Part shown: positions 1 through 7,077 of the stretch, in pieces
Position numbering within the stretch: position 1 is the stretch's first letter
How the letters are laid out: every line of letters begins with the position of its first letter
DNA from: Clostridia bacterium
GTDB lineage: Bacteria > Bacillota > Clostridia > Christensenellales > Aristaeellaceae
Reading direction: 5' to 3'
Length of the DNA: 12,078 nt
Assembly (NCBI GenBank): GCA_030526935.1
Contig: JAUNBY010000054.1
Span: forward strand, 1-12,078
Program-made: the position numbers and the translations under genes
Notes under the pieces: model-generated
Databases searched by the model: none
What the model was told of the DNA's origin: nothing
Seen by the model: the letters and a program-made list of their open reading frames with translations, nothing else

Positions 1-152
1 GCAAATTTGTTTTCGTCCGCGCGAAGCGCCGGGTGGCAGTGCGAATCACCGACGGGCGAGGTTGTGCCGACAATGTCATCAACAGATGGCGTTAGGGACG
101 CGTCGTTCGCCGCTTTGCGCGTGGCGATTGCCTTACCCTGTATATGTATCGC
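1..152 (-). other. Leftward-transcribed leader, small RNA or dispersed repeat (partial)
   Basis: This stretch lies downstream of the leftward promoter at 159-187 and runs off the left edge. The minus-strand transcript can fold locally: a 6-bp stem with a 4-nt loop at 75-90 (one G-U pair), an 8-bp palindrome GACGCGTC at 97-104, and a GGTG/CACC pairing around 32-50. One minus-strand frame stays open from about 153 to the edge, but it has no usable start codon or ribosome binding site. I therefore read it as non-coding: a leader of a gene to the left, a small RNA, or a dispersed intergenic repeat. I do not recognise a named riboswitch or RNA family. Confidence 0.3.
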
Positions 153-158
153 AAGTTT

Positions 159-187
159 ATGATACCTTGGTTTATTTGATTTGTCAA
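159..187 (-). promoter_or_regulatory. Sigma-A-type promoter, leftward
   Basis: Read on the minus strand, TTGACA (182-187) is followed after exactly 17 bp by TATCAT (159-164). The -35 is perfect and the -10 matches consensus at five of six bases. The start of transcription would fall near 152. It is divergent from the kinase promoter at 321-349, so the 130 bp between them could be a shared control region. Confidence 0.6.
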
Positions 188-267
188 TCCATTTCACGCT
201 TTATTCCCATGATTTTGGCATTGCTGTTACCGTTTGCCACATAGTGAGGGAATGGCAAATGCCGTCC

Positions 268-307
268 CGTCGAAAATCGTCGAAAGCTACAAAGTTACTA
301 CAAAGTT
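268..307 (+). repeat. Two tandem direct-repeat pairs upstream of the kinase promoter
   Basis: CGTCGAAA occurs at 268-275 and again at 278-285, a 10-bp period. TACAAAGTT occurs at 288-296 and 299-307, an 11-bp period. The second pair ends 13 bp before the -35 hexamer at 321. Direct repeats one helical turn apart just upstream of a promoter are the usual target layout of OmpR/PhoB-class and some AraC-class activators. That use is an inference; no such regulator is in the window. Confidence 0.4.
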
Positions 308-320
308 GCAACAGAGGCTA

Positions 321-349
321 TTTACATTTAATCCCTTTCGTGTTATACT
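321..349 (+). promoter_or_regulatory. Promoter of the kinase-lipoprotein unit
   Basis: TTTACA (321-326) and TATACT (344-349) are separated by exactly 17 bp, and a TG one base before the -10 (341-342) gives an extended -10. Transcription would start near 356, leaving a leader of about 50 nt before the GTG start at 405. It is the only good rightward promoter I see upstream of the kinase. Confidence 0.65.
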
Positions 350-404
350 GGATTATAGATTCTTCGTGCGTTAATGAATTAACCGCACTATTATATAGAT
401 GTAG

Positions 405-2558
405 GTGAGTTATACGCAAAGTAAAGCCCCAAATGTTAATAAGCGATTTTCGTTGAGTATGCGATCACTCATGATTATCATAGCTATATTTGTGGTAGCG
501 GCTTGTATTCTGTTCACGCATACCTTCGACGAGCAATTGTATATGCAGCGCGCTTACAGCCTGGCGCAGACGATGGAAAAGGTCGTCGAGGTCGTAAACC
601 GCACCGTCGACAGCGAGTGGGATCGCCTGAAATACGTATCCTATGAGTTATTCAATTCAGATTATCTGAACGTCGACGCCGTTATCGAGCATATATCGGA
701 TGTGTACGCGGATATGTCCACGCCGTCATACGTCTGGAGAGTCGGCTTTATCGACGGAAATGGCGCGTTTTACCGCTGGGATAAAAGGGTCGTGCGCTGG
801 TCGAGGCCGGAACTTCTCCTGGACGACCGCCCGGCGCAGCAGCTTGTAATAACGGAATCCAGCGAGAGCGACGCCGAACAGATGATTCTGATTTACCGTC
901 TGCCACACTCGATCATACTGGCCGATGAGGATATAACGATTACCCATACCCTCATTACGCTGGATATGAGTTCATTCGGCGAATCGCTAGACGTATCCGC
1001 TTTTGAGGATAGAAGCTTATCATACATCACCGATCAAAACGGCATGCGGTTGTATCATCAGGAAAATCAGGATCAGTTCATGTCCGCTTACAATATGCTC
1101 GCCGGACTGCGAAATGTGACTTTTCTATATGACTCCTCCTATGAACGGCTGTACAGCGCCATTGAAAACGCCGTCGCCTATACCTTTGAAATCGAGCACG
1201 CGGGAGAGAAGTTCTTTGTATCCTACGCGCCATTGTCGTTTAACAACTGGAACCTGTTCTGGGTCATCCCCGAAGACGGCGTAAGCGGCAATACCACGCA
1301 GATGCTGCAAACGATGGTTATGCAACTGTCAATTATTGCGGTGATGGTAATTGTGCTGATTGCTCTTTTTGTATGGAATAACTCCCGTCAGACGATCGCC
1401 AAGCAGCAGCTCGCCGTGGAGGAAGCTGTCAGCGCAAGTCGGGCCAAGTCGGACTTCCTGTCGCACATGTCGCACGATATACGCACGCCGCTTAACAGCA
1501 TCATCGGCATGTGCCACATCGCGCGCCGTCAAGTAACCGACCCCAAAACAATAACCGACTGTCTGGAAAAGATTGATATATCCTCTCATCAGCTTATGAG
1601 CCTGGTCAACGACGTTCTCGATATGACGCGCATAGAGCACGGCAAGATCGAAATAAATTATCAGCCTATGGATATTTACGAGTTGTTGAAGGAATGCTCC
1701 GTGCATATAGAGGCGCAAACAAGAGAAAACAACATACGCTTCGAAAAAGACATTAGTTCTCTTAAGCACCCCTATGTGCTGGGCGACGCCGTGCTGCTCA
1801 ATCAGATACTCACCAATTTATTGGGCAATGCCGTCAAGTTCACGCCCGAAGGCGGCAGCATCTGGCTGCGCGCGTCCGACGACGGCGGCGGCTATCATTT
1901 CGAAGTAGAGGATACGGGTATCGGCATGACGCGCGAGTTCATGATGCGCCTGTTTGAACCTTTTACTCAGGAACACGGCCAGGCCCGCACCAAATACAAT
2001 GGTTCGGGTTTGGGCCTGTCCATCGTCAAAAGCCTTATCGATAAAATGGGCGGCGAGATAAGCGTTCAAAGTACTCTGTCAAAGGGAAGTTGCTTTTCTA
2101 TTTTTCTGCCGCTTGAAAGATGCGACGAGGCCGACGTGCCGCGTGAACGAAAGCGTCCCGCTTCGCCCGTGGACATATCCGGCATGCGCGTTCTGCTGGT
2201 GGAAGATAATGACATAAACCGAATGATAGCCGAAACGATACTGAAGGAGTTTAGAATCACCGTCGATACGGCGGTGGACGGACAGGACGCTGTGGATCGC
2301 TTTCGGGCATCTCCGGTAAGATTCTACGACCTTGTGCTGATGGATTTGAGAATGCCGGTAATGGACGGCCTGGAGGCCTGCCGGTGTATACGCGCCCTTG
2401 CGCGGGAGGATTCCGACGTTCCCATAGTTGCGCTTACGGCGGACGCGTTCGATACTGACATGAAAAACTCCACAGACGCGGGCATGAACGATCACTTGGG
2501 CAAGCCCATAGACATTGCCAAGCTAAACGAAATTCTGAAAAAATACAAGCCCGCTTGA
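405..2558 (+). CDS. Membrane hybrid sensor histidine kinase with C-terminal receiver
   Basis: This 717-residue protein senses an outside signal and autophosphorylates. A short positively charged tail precedes TM1 (about residues 22-41). An extracellular region of about 260 residues resembling a double-Cache sensor follows, then TM2 (about 306-327). The HisKA motif SHDIRTPLN carries the phospho-acceptor His357. The ATPase domain shows its N-box with Asn475, DTGIGM from 503, LFEPFTQ, and GSGLGLS from 533. A receiver ends the protein, with acidic pocket E600/D601 in VEDND and phospho-acceptor Asp647 in LMDLRMP. There is no Hpt or DNA-binding domain, so a separate phosphotransfer partner and regulator are expected. 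The GTG start has a poor ribosome binding site; ATG at 459 or 471 is an alternative but would remove most of the charged tail. It is followed after 53 bp by a lipoprotein gene, a likely sensing partner. Confidence 0.93.
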   Translation: MSYTQSKAPNVNKRFSLSMRSLMIIIAIFVVAACILFTHTFDEQLYMQRAYSLAQTMEKVVEVVNRTVDSEWDRLKYVSYELFNSDYLNVDAVIEHISDVYADMSTPSYVWRVGFIDGNGAFYRWDKRVVRWSRPELLLDDRPAQQLVITESSESDAEQMILIYRLPHSIILADEDITITHTLITLDMSSFGESLDVSAFEDRSLSYITDQNGMRLYHQENQDQFMSAYNMLAGLRNVTFLYDSSYERLYSAIENAVAYTFEIEHAGEKFFVSYAPLSFNNWNLFWVIPEDGVSGNTTQMLQTMVMQLSIIAVMVIVLIALFVWNNSRQTIAKQQLAVEEAVSASRAKSDFLSHMSHDIRTPLNSIIGMCHIARRQVTDPKTITDCLEKIDISSHQLMSLVNDVLDMTRIEHGKIEINYQPMDIYELLKECSVHIEAQTRENNIRFEKDISSLKHPYVLGDAVLLNQILTNLLGNAVKFTPEGGSIWLRASDDGGGYHFEVEDTGIGMTREFMMRLFEPFTQEHGQARTKYNGSGLGLSIVKSLIDKMGGEISVQSTLSKGSCFSIFLPLERCDEADVPRERKRPASPVDISGMRVLLVEDNDINRMIAETILKEFRITVDTAVDGQDAVDRFRASPVRFYDLVLMDLRMPVMDGLEACRCIRALAREDSDVPIVALTADAFDTDMKNSTDAGMNDHLGKPIDIAKLNEILKKYKPA

Positions 2559-2611
2559 AATGGGCGCGTGACCGGCGGACAGGCAGAATTATCAGAGGGG
2601 AGAGGTACTTT

Positions 2612-4456
2612 ATGAAAAGAACGACGATTCTAATTCGCGCGGCGGCTGTTTTGCTGACCCTGACGCTTACTATGGTTTTTATAGGAGGATGCGCTAAAAC
2701 GCAGCAAACGCAGGATTCTCCCGATTTGGCTTTGAGCGTCCTTATTCCAACCACCGGGCGAAGCTTCGACGATCTGATAGACCTGCTTAACGTCGATCAT
2801 CCCGAGATCGCATTTGAAAAAACCGGTTATTCCGGCGGCAATTCATCCGCGTTCATTCAAAGGCGCTTTTTGGAGGGGGATTTGACCGATATCATCCTCG
2901 CGACATATGTTCCCGACGGCGAATTGCAGGAAAAGACCATGCTGGAGCTCTCCGGATATGACTTTATTCAAAACTACAAGGCGAGCGTTTTGAACAATCT
3001 TGACGTAAACGGAAGCATATACTTTTTGGAAGGGCCAAGTTCCGTCAGGGGCATAGTCTATAATAAGACGCTGTTTGACGAGAAGGGATGGGAAAAGCCT
3101 CAGAATCATGAGCAATTCGTAGCCCTGATTTCTCAAATCAGAGCCGAAAGCGATATAATGCCCATAGCTATTCCGGGAAAACACACGGGTACGTACTTTA
3201 CGCTGATGAGCGAACTGTCCCATTGCGACTTTTTGCAAACGCCGTCCGGCGCGGCGTGGGAACAGGCGTTCGCCAAGGGCGAGGTTTCGTCAAAAGAGGG
3301 CTTCGCGACGGGCATAGAGCTTTTACAGGACTGGGTGGACGCGGGGGCGTTCGACAAGTCGCAAACGACCGCCGGTGATACCGAAGATTATAATATGCTG
3401 GTTAACCGGGAATGCGCCATGGCTTATGTCGTTGGCAAACACTCGCTGCTGGTCGAATTAACCGACGCATCCGAAGACGAGTTCGCTATGATGCCGCTTT
3501 ACGGTTTAGGCGAGGACAGTTCGTTTTGCGCCACAGGCTACGGCATTAAGATAGGTCTTAATAAAAAACTCGGAGAGCCGGGCAACGAAAAAAAGCTCGA
3601 AAACGCATTGAAACTTCTGGAACTCTTCTCGACCGAAGAGGGTCAGATGACGTCTTATTCCGGCATTGGCGATACGCTCACGCTCGTGGGATCCAATTCG
3701 GAGCTTCCGCCGTTGTTCGACGGCATCAAGGAAACGATGAACGCGGGACATACGTCGCCCTTCCTGTATACGGGCTATACGGATATCATTGCGCCGGCGG
3801 GCGAGTATTTGAGGAATGTATGCGCCGAAGGCGGCGATCTTTCGGGCGTTTTCGACGTAATGGACGATTTGCGCAGGGCGTCGCTCGAAAGCGAGGGCGA
3901 TATCTATATCGCCACCGTGGAACAGACGCTCGATGAGCGCCAGACAGCGCAGTTTGTGGCGAACGCCCTCAACGCGCAGGGATTGGGCGATTTCGCGCTC
4001 GTGTCGATGGGAGAGTACAATGCTTACTTTAACGTCGGCGGCGGCGCGAACGGAAAAATATACGATGGCGGAATCGAAACAAATGAAGTGATCGTGCCGC
4101 TGTCTTCCTACAGCGCAAGAAGCATAATGACGCTTTCGCTGACAGGCGCTAAGGTTCGGGAGCTTCTGGAGCAGGGCTATGTATTGAGCGACGGCGAAGG
4201 GTATACGGCTTCTCTCGAGTATTTCAGTTCGGGTCTGGATGTCGTAAGGGACGACGACGGAAGCGTAAAATCCGTTGGATTGAACAGCGCGCCGCTGGAA
4301 GACGACGCCATTTATACCGTCGCGTTCAGCCCGCTGGATTACTGCGACGAAACCGCGGCGGCGGGCAATCCGCAGGATACCGGCGTCGTATGGGCCAGCG
4401 CGTTCAGAGATTATATAACGAGCCTGGGTACTATAACCCCGCAACACGCGCAATGA
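2612..4456 (+). CDS. Lipoprotein: ABC sugar-binding fold fused to a 5'-nucleotidase C-terminal-type domain
   Basis: The 614-residue product starts at ATG 2612, behind the purine-rich GAGGGGAGAGG; the upstream in-frame TTG at 2555 is less likely. A signal peptide ends in lipobox IGGC with Cys27, so the protein is tethered to the outer face of the membrane. Residues about 32-425 look like a family 1 extracellular solute-binding protein. Residues about 430-610 resemble the 5'-nucleotidase C-terminal domain (PF02872 type): GDFALV near 459, the LTGAKVRELLEQG segment from 510, and the DDAIYTVAF strand near the end. The metallophosphatase half is absent and the usual GGDGY-like loop is not recognisable, so I expect binding rather than nucleotidase activity. 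It sits 53 bp after the hybrid kinase, with no permease attached, and is followed by a terminator. A sensor role with that kinase is more likely than transport. The fusion call rests on motif reading alone. Confidence 0.82.
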   Translation: MKRTTILIRAAAVLLTLTLTMVFIGGCAKTQQTQDSPDLALSVLIPTTGRSFDDLIDLLNVDHPEIAFEKTGYSGGNSSAFIQRRFLEGDLTDIILATYVPDGELQEKTMLELSGYDFIQNYKASVLNNLDVNGSIYFLEGPSSVRGIVYNKTLFDEKGWEKPQNHEQFVALISQIRAESDIMPIAIPGKHTGTYFTLMSELSHCDFLQTPSGAAWEQAFAKGEVSSKEGFATGIELLQDWVDAGAFDKSQTTAGDTEDYNMLVNRECAMAYVVGKHSLLVELTDASEDEFAMMPLYGLGEDSSFCATGYGIKIGLNKKLGEPGNEKKLENALKLLELFSTEEGQMTSYSGIGDTLTLVGSNSELPPLFDGIKETMNAGHTSPFLYTGYTDIIAPAGEYLRNVCAEGGDLSGVFDVMDDLRRASLESEGDIYIATVEQTLDERQTAQFVANALNAQGLGDFALVSMGEYNAYFNVGGGANGKIYDGGIETNEVIVPLSSYSARSIMTLSLTGAKVRELLEQGYVLSDGEGYTASLEYFSSGLDVVRDDDGSVKSVGLNSAPLEDDAIYTVAFSPLDYCDETAAAGNPQDTGVVWASAFRDYITSLGTITPQHAQ

Positions 4457-4465
4457 CAGCCGCGC

Positions 4466-4500
4466 TTGTCCGCCGATCGGCGGACAAACGCAATTTATTT
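4466..4500 (+). terminator. Rho-independent terminator after the sensory unit
   Basis: A perfect 10-bp inverted repeat, TTGTCCGCCG (4466-4475) and CGGCGGACAA (4478-4487), begins 10 bp after the lipoprotein stop codon. It is followed by the T-rich tail AATTTATTTT (4491-4500). The tail starts three bases late, so efficiency may be moderate. It separates the sensory unit from the transport operon. Confidence 0.7.
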
Positions 4501-4517
4501 TCATGCGCCGAAGTGTT

Positions 4518-4543
4518 ATAAGCTTTATTTACATAAATCTTAT
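4518..4543 (+). promoter_or_regulatory. Inverted repeat, candidate operator of the transport operon
   Basis: The arms ATAAGCTTTAT (4518-4528) and ATAAATCTTAT (4533-4543) are inverted copies matching at 10 of 11 positions, with a 4-bp spacer. The right arm ends 10 bp before the -35 hexamer, placing the centre at about -57 from the predicted start. This suits a dimeric activator. The AT-rich composition makes a chance match possible. It does not match the direct repeats upstream of the kinase. Confidence 0.45.
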
Positions 4544-4553
4544 GGCAAATATA

Positions 4554-4581
4554 TTGACAATGATTAAAATGTGTTTATAAT
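4554..4581 (+). promoter_or_regulatory. Strong promoter of the glycan import operon
   Basis: Both hexamers are perfect, TTGACA (4554-4559) and TATAAT (4576-4581), with a 16-bp spacer, one short of the optimum. Transcription should start near 4588, leaving a leader of about 82 nt. Because the promoter is so close to consensus, regulation may act by repression or by leader structure as well as by activation. Confidence 0.8.
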
Positions 4582-4589
4582 GAAATAAA

Positions 4590-4644
4590 CGCTTTGAATG
4601 ACAAGCGCCCGGATTTGAATGGTTTTGGCCCGGAAACGACCGGG
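4590..4644 (+). promoter_or_regulatory. Leader hairpins upstream of the binding-protein gene
   Basis: The untranslated leader can form two short hairpins: CGCTT/AAGCG (4590-4594 with 4603-4607) and CCCGG/CCGGG (4629-4633 with 4640-4644). The second is followed by TTAAATAATTG and then the strong site AAGGAGGG (4656-4663), not by a T-run, so it does not look like a terminator. mRNA stabilisation is the simplest role. I see no riboswitch family. Confidence 0.3.
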
Positions 4645-4669
4645 TTAAATAATTGAAGGAGGGTATACC

Positions 4670-6007
4670 ATGACAAAAAAACTTATGGGTCTTTTGCTCG
4701 CGCTGATTCTTACGCTGTCGCTGTTCACCGGCATGGCCGCGTCCGCCGAGGCGGTGCAATTGCGCTTCATCGACGTGTCGCCAAGCCCGGTGCGTCAGGA
4801 GTATTTCGAGACGACCTTCGCCAAATTCCAGGAGGAGACCGGCATAAGCGTGGTCTACGAGTCGGTTCCGTGGGATGACGCGGCTAACCGCCTAACCGTT
4901 CTGGGCGCCAGCGGACAGCTTCCCGACGTCATGACGACGTGGGCGGGCTGGCTTGGACAGTTCACCGCGGCGGGCTGGGTAATTCCGCTGACCGATTACA
5001 TCGCAGATACCCAGGACGAGTACGCCGACACGGTTACCAAGCTCGTCTGGAAAGGCGAGAACGAACTGTATGGCGAGACCTATCCGGTTCCCGACGGCGT
5101 GATGGTCAAGGGCGTATTCGTGCGCAAGGACTGGGCCGCCGAAGCGGGTCTCGAACTCGACCCCGCGAAGGGCTGGACGTACAGCGAGTATTTCGACGCG
5201 GTGTACGCGCTCACGGACCCCGACCAGAATCACTACGGCACGTCATTCAGAGGCGCGCGCGGCGCGTTTGACCCCTTGTATGTTTACCTGCAGAGCTTTA
5301 CCGGCGGCGTCGCCTACGCCGATGACGGAACGGCGCTGTTCGATACCGACGAGGGCGTGGCGGCTTTCGAGCGCTGGTGCGCGCTGTATCTTGACGGTTG
5401 CGCCCCGAGGGATTCCATCAACTGGGGATTTATCGAGATGGTCGATAACTTCACCGGCGGACTGACGGGAACCCTTATAAACGACTCCGAAGTCGCGGCT
5501 ACCTGCATCGCCAATATGACCGACGATCAGTGGATGGTAATGCCCATGCCCAGAAGCGACGTGGACGGAAAGATCTACAACACCGTCAACTCGCCTTACG
5601 CCTATTCCATCTCCAGCCACTCGCAGCATCCGGACGAGGCGTGGCAGCTCATCGAGTACATGACGCGCCCCGACATAAATATCGAATACTGCAAGCTGAC
5701 CGGACTCATCCCCATAAAGAAGGCCGTAGGCGACGATCCCCTGTACGGCCCCGACGGATACTACGCCGCCTTCGTGCAGCAGCTCAACGACCCGGATATG
5801 GTCGTGCCCTGCGCCTTCGGACCGTTTAACTACACCGATATGCACCAGAGCACTATGCATGAGGAAATGCAGAGATATCTTCTCGGAGAACAGGACGCCT
5901 ACACCTCGCTTCACAATATATCCGACGAGCTGGAAGCCCGAATGATAGCTTATCTTGCCGACAATCCCGGCTCCGCGGTTGAGCAGCCCAAAGGCCTTAG
6001 CGACTGA
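4670..6007 (+). CDS. Secreted ABC transporter sugar-binding protein (family 1)
   Basis: This 445-residue protein should capture an oligosaccharide outside the cell and deliver it to the two permeases encoded next. It starts at ATG 4670, six bases after AAGGAGGG. Residues 1-26 form a classic signal peptide (KK, hydrophobic core, ASA cleavage near residue 26). The mature part reads as a MalE/UgpB-like family 1 protein: an N-terminal FAKFQEETG segment, GQLPDVMTTWAGW, PVPDGVMVKGVFVRKDW, and a C-terminal DEAWQLIEYMT segment typical of the group. There is no lipobox; Met22 stands where a lipoprotein Cys might be expected (LFTGM). For a Gram-positive this leaves membrane retention unexplained. It is the first gene of a five-gene operon with fucosidase and rhamnosidase genes, which suggests a fucosylated and rhamnosylated ligand. 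That specificity is inferred from context only. Confidence 0.92.
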   Translation: MTKKLMGLLLALILTLSLFTGMAASAEAVQLRFIDVSPSPVRQEYFETTFAKFQEETGISVVYESVPWDDAANRLTVLGASGQLPDVMTTWAGWLGQFTAAGWVIPLTDYIADTQDEYADTVTKLVWKGENELYGETYPVPDGVMVKGVFVRKDWAAEAGLELDPAKGWTYSEYFDAVYALTDPDQNHYGTSFRGARGAFDPLYVYLQSFTGGVAYADDGTALFDTDEGVAAFERWCALYLDGCAPRDSINWGFIEMVDNFTGGLTGTLINDSEVAATCIANMTDDQWMVMPMPRSDVDGKIYNTVNSPYAYSISSHSQHPDEAWQLIEYMTRPDINIEYCKLTGLIPIKKAVGDDPLYGPDGYYAAFVQQLNDPDMVVPCAFGPFNYTDMHQSTMHEEMQRYLLGEQDAYTSLHNISDELEARMIAYLADNPGSAVEQPKGLSD

Positions 6008-6016
6008 TTATAAGGC

Positions 6017-6076
6017 GCGGCGTTAGCCGCTGTCCATCCATACGTCCCGGATCCGGCAAAGGGCGGATCCGGGACG
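6017..6076 (+). promoter_or_regulatory. Intercistronic hairpins between binding-protein and permease genes
   Basis: Two hairpins fill this 86-bp gap. The first pairs GCGGC (6017-6021) with GCCGC (6026-6030) around GTTA. The second is very stable: a perfect 13-bp stem (6043-6055 with 6064-6076) around an 8-nt loop. No T-run follows; the permease ribosome binding site begins five bases later (6081-6089). In other sugar ABC operons such structures protect the upstream mRNA or stop part of transcription, so that binding protein exceeds permease. I infer that here. The stem end is close enough to the ribosome binding site to affect translation. Confidence 0.55.
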
Positions 6077-6093
6077 CTTTGAAGGAGGGCTTT

Positions 6094-7077
6094 ATGGATA
6101 AACTGATTTTATACCTGTTACTCGTGGCGGCTGTCTTCGCGATAGCCTTCGCTCTTATGCGGCGGCACGCCGGAGGCGGACGCGTTATATCGCTGTCAAC
6201 CAAAAAGAAAATGGAGCCGTATCTGTTCACTCTGCCGGTATGCCTTCTGCTTTTGATAGTGTTCGGATACCCGCTCATCAATTCGGCGATAATGGCGTTT
6301 CAGGATTATAAGCTTACCAATCCCGGCAACGCCCCGTTCGTGGGTCTCAGAAATTTCCAGAAACTGTTCTCAGATCGCGATATGGGGCTTATCGTGCGCA
6401 ATTCTGTGATATACGTAGTCGCCAGCGTCGCGGGCCAGTTTTTGCTCGGAATGACATTGGCGCTCGCCCTGCGCAAAAAGTTTCGCGGACGCGGCATATA
6501 CCAGGCCATAGTGTTTTTGCCCTGGGCGTTTTCGGCGTTCGTCATCGGCCTCATGTTCCGCTGGAGTTTTAACGGCGAATACGGCGTGATAAACGATCTC
6601 ATGCAAAAGCTCGGTTACGCGGGCGAAAAGCTCGCCTGGCTCGGGACGCCGGGGCTTTCGCTTACGGTCGTAATATTCGCGATGATATGGATGGGCGTTC
6701 CGTTTTTCGCGATCATGAACCTCGCGGCGCTTCAATCCATACCGCTCGACGTATACGAAGCGGCGGATATGGACGGATGCCGCTCGATCAGGCGCTTTTT
6801 CGCGATCACGCTTCCGTATATAAAACCCACGGTGATAATGACGCTCCTTTTGCGCACAATATGGATATTCAATTCCTTTGATTTAATCGTCGTCATCACA
6901 AACGGAGGCCCGGCTAACCACTCTCAGACGATGCCCTCATACATGTACACCCGCGCCTTTTCAAGCTACGATTTCGGCCTGGCCTCGGCGCTGGGCGTGG
7001 TGCTGATGCTGATTCTCGTGGTATACGCGGTTGTGTTTTTGAGGGTGACACAGTATAACAAGGCGGGTGATTTCTGA
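6094..7077 (+). CDS. CUT1 ABC sugar permease, MalF/UgpA type
   Basis: This is a 327-residue inner-membrane subunit of the importer. It starts at ATG 6094, four bases after GAAGGAGGG; an in-frame TTG at 6079 lies inside or before that site and is rejected. An extra N-terminal helix (about residues 3-22) and a basic linker precede the usual first helix (MEPYLFTLPV and the hydrophobic run after it). The cytoplasmic EAA loop that docks the ATPase is clear: E222-A-A-D-M-D-G228, followed by the LPYIKP segment. The last helix ends close to the C-terminus. The stop codon overlaps the next start in TGATG, so the two permeases are probably translationally coupled and made in equal amounts. No ATPase gene is present nearby. 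Confidence 0.95.
   Translation: MDKLILYLLLVAAVFAIAFALMRRHAGGGRVISLSTKKKMEPYLFTLPVCLLLLIVFGYPLINSAIMAFQDYKLTNPGNAPFVGLRNFQKLFSDRDMGLIVRNSVIYVVASVAGQFLLGMTLALALRKKFRGRGIYQAIVFLPWAFSAFVIGLMFRWSFNGEYGVINDLMQKLGYAGEKLAWLGTPGLSLTVVIFAMIWMGVPFFAIMNLAALQSIPLDVYEAADMDGCRSIRRFFAITLPYIKPTVIMTLLLRTIWIFNSFDLIVVITNGGPANHSQTMPSYMYTRAFSSYDFGLASALGVVLMLILVVYAVVFLRVTQYNKAGDF

Noticed and set aside
25..50. T-box-like GGGTGG word on the plus strand
   Set aside because: The rest of a T-box leader (specifier stem, full antiterminator motif) is absent and no aminoacyl-tRNA or amino-acid gene follows.
62..408. Two small rightward open frames of 60 and 75 codons before the kinase
   Set aside because: They lack ribosome binding sites. 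The second (TTG start at 181) runs across the kinase promoter and repeats, and neither sequence looks like a protein family.
2555..2611. Earlier TTG start for the lipoprotein, overlapping the kinase stop
   Set aside because: It would put 19 charged residues before a clean lipoprotein signal peptide, and the strong ribosome binding site serves ATG 2612.
3506..4504. Long minus-strand open frame of 332 codons
   Set aside because: It is antisense to the well-supported lipoprotein gene and crosses its terminator. Its composition is that of a shadow frame in GC-rich coding DNA, with no recognisable motif.
4629..4654. Leader hairpin as a transcription attenuator
   Set aside because: Only a 5-bp stem, followed by TTAAATAATTG and not a T-run; no competing antiterminator structure is evident.
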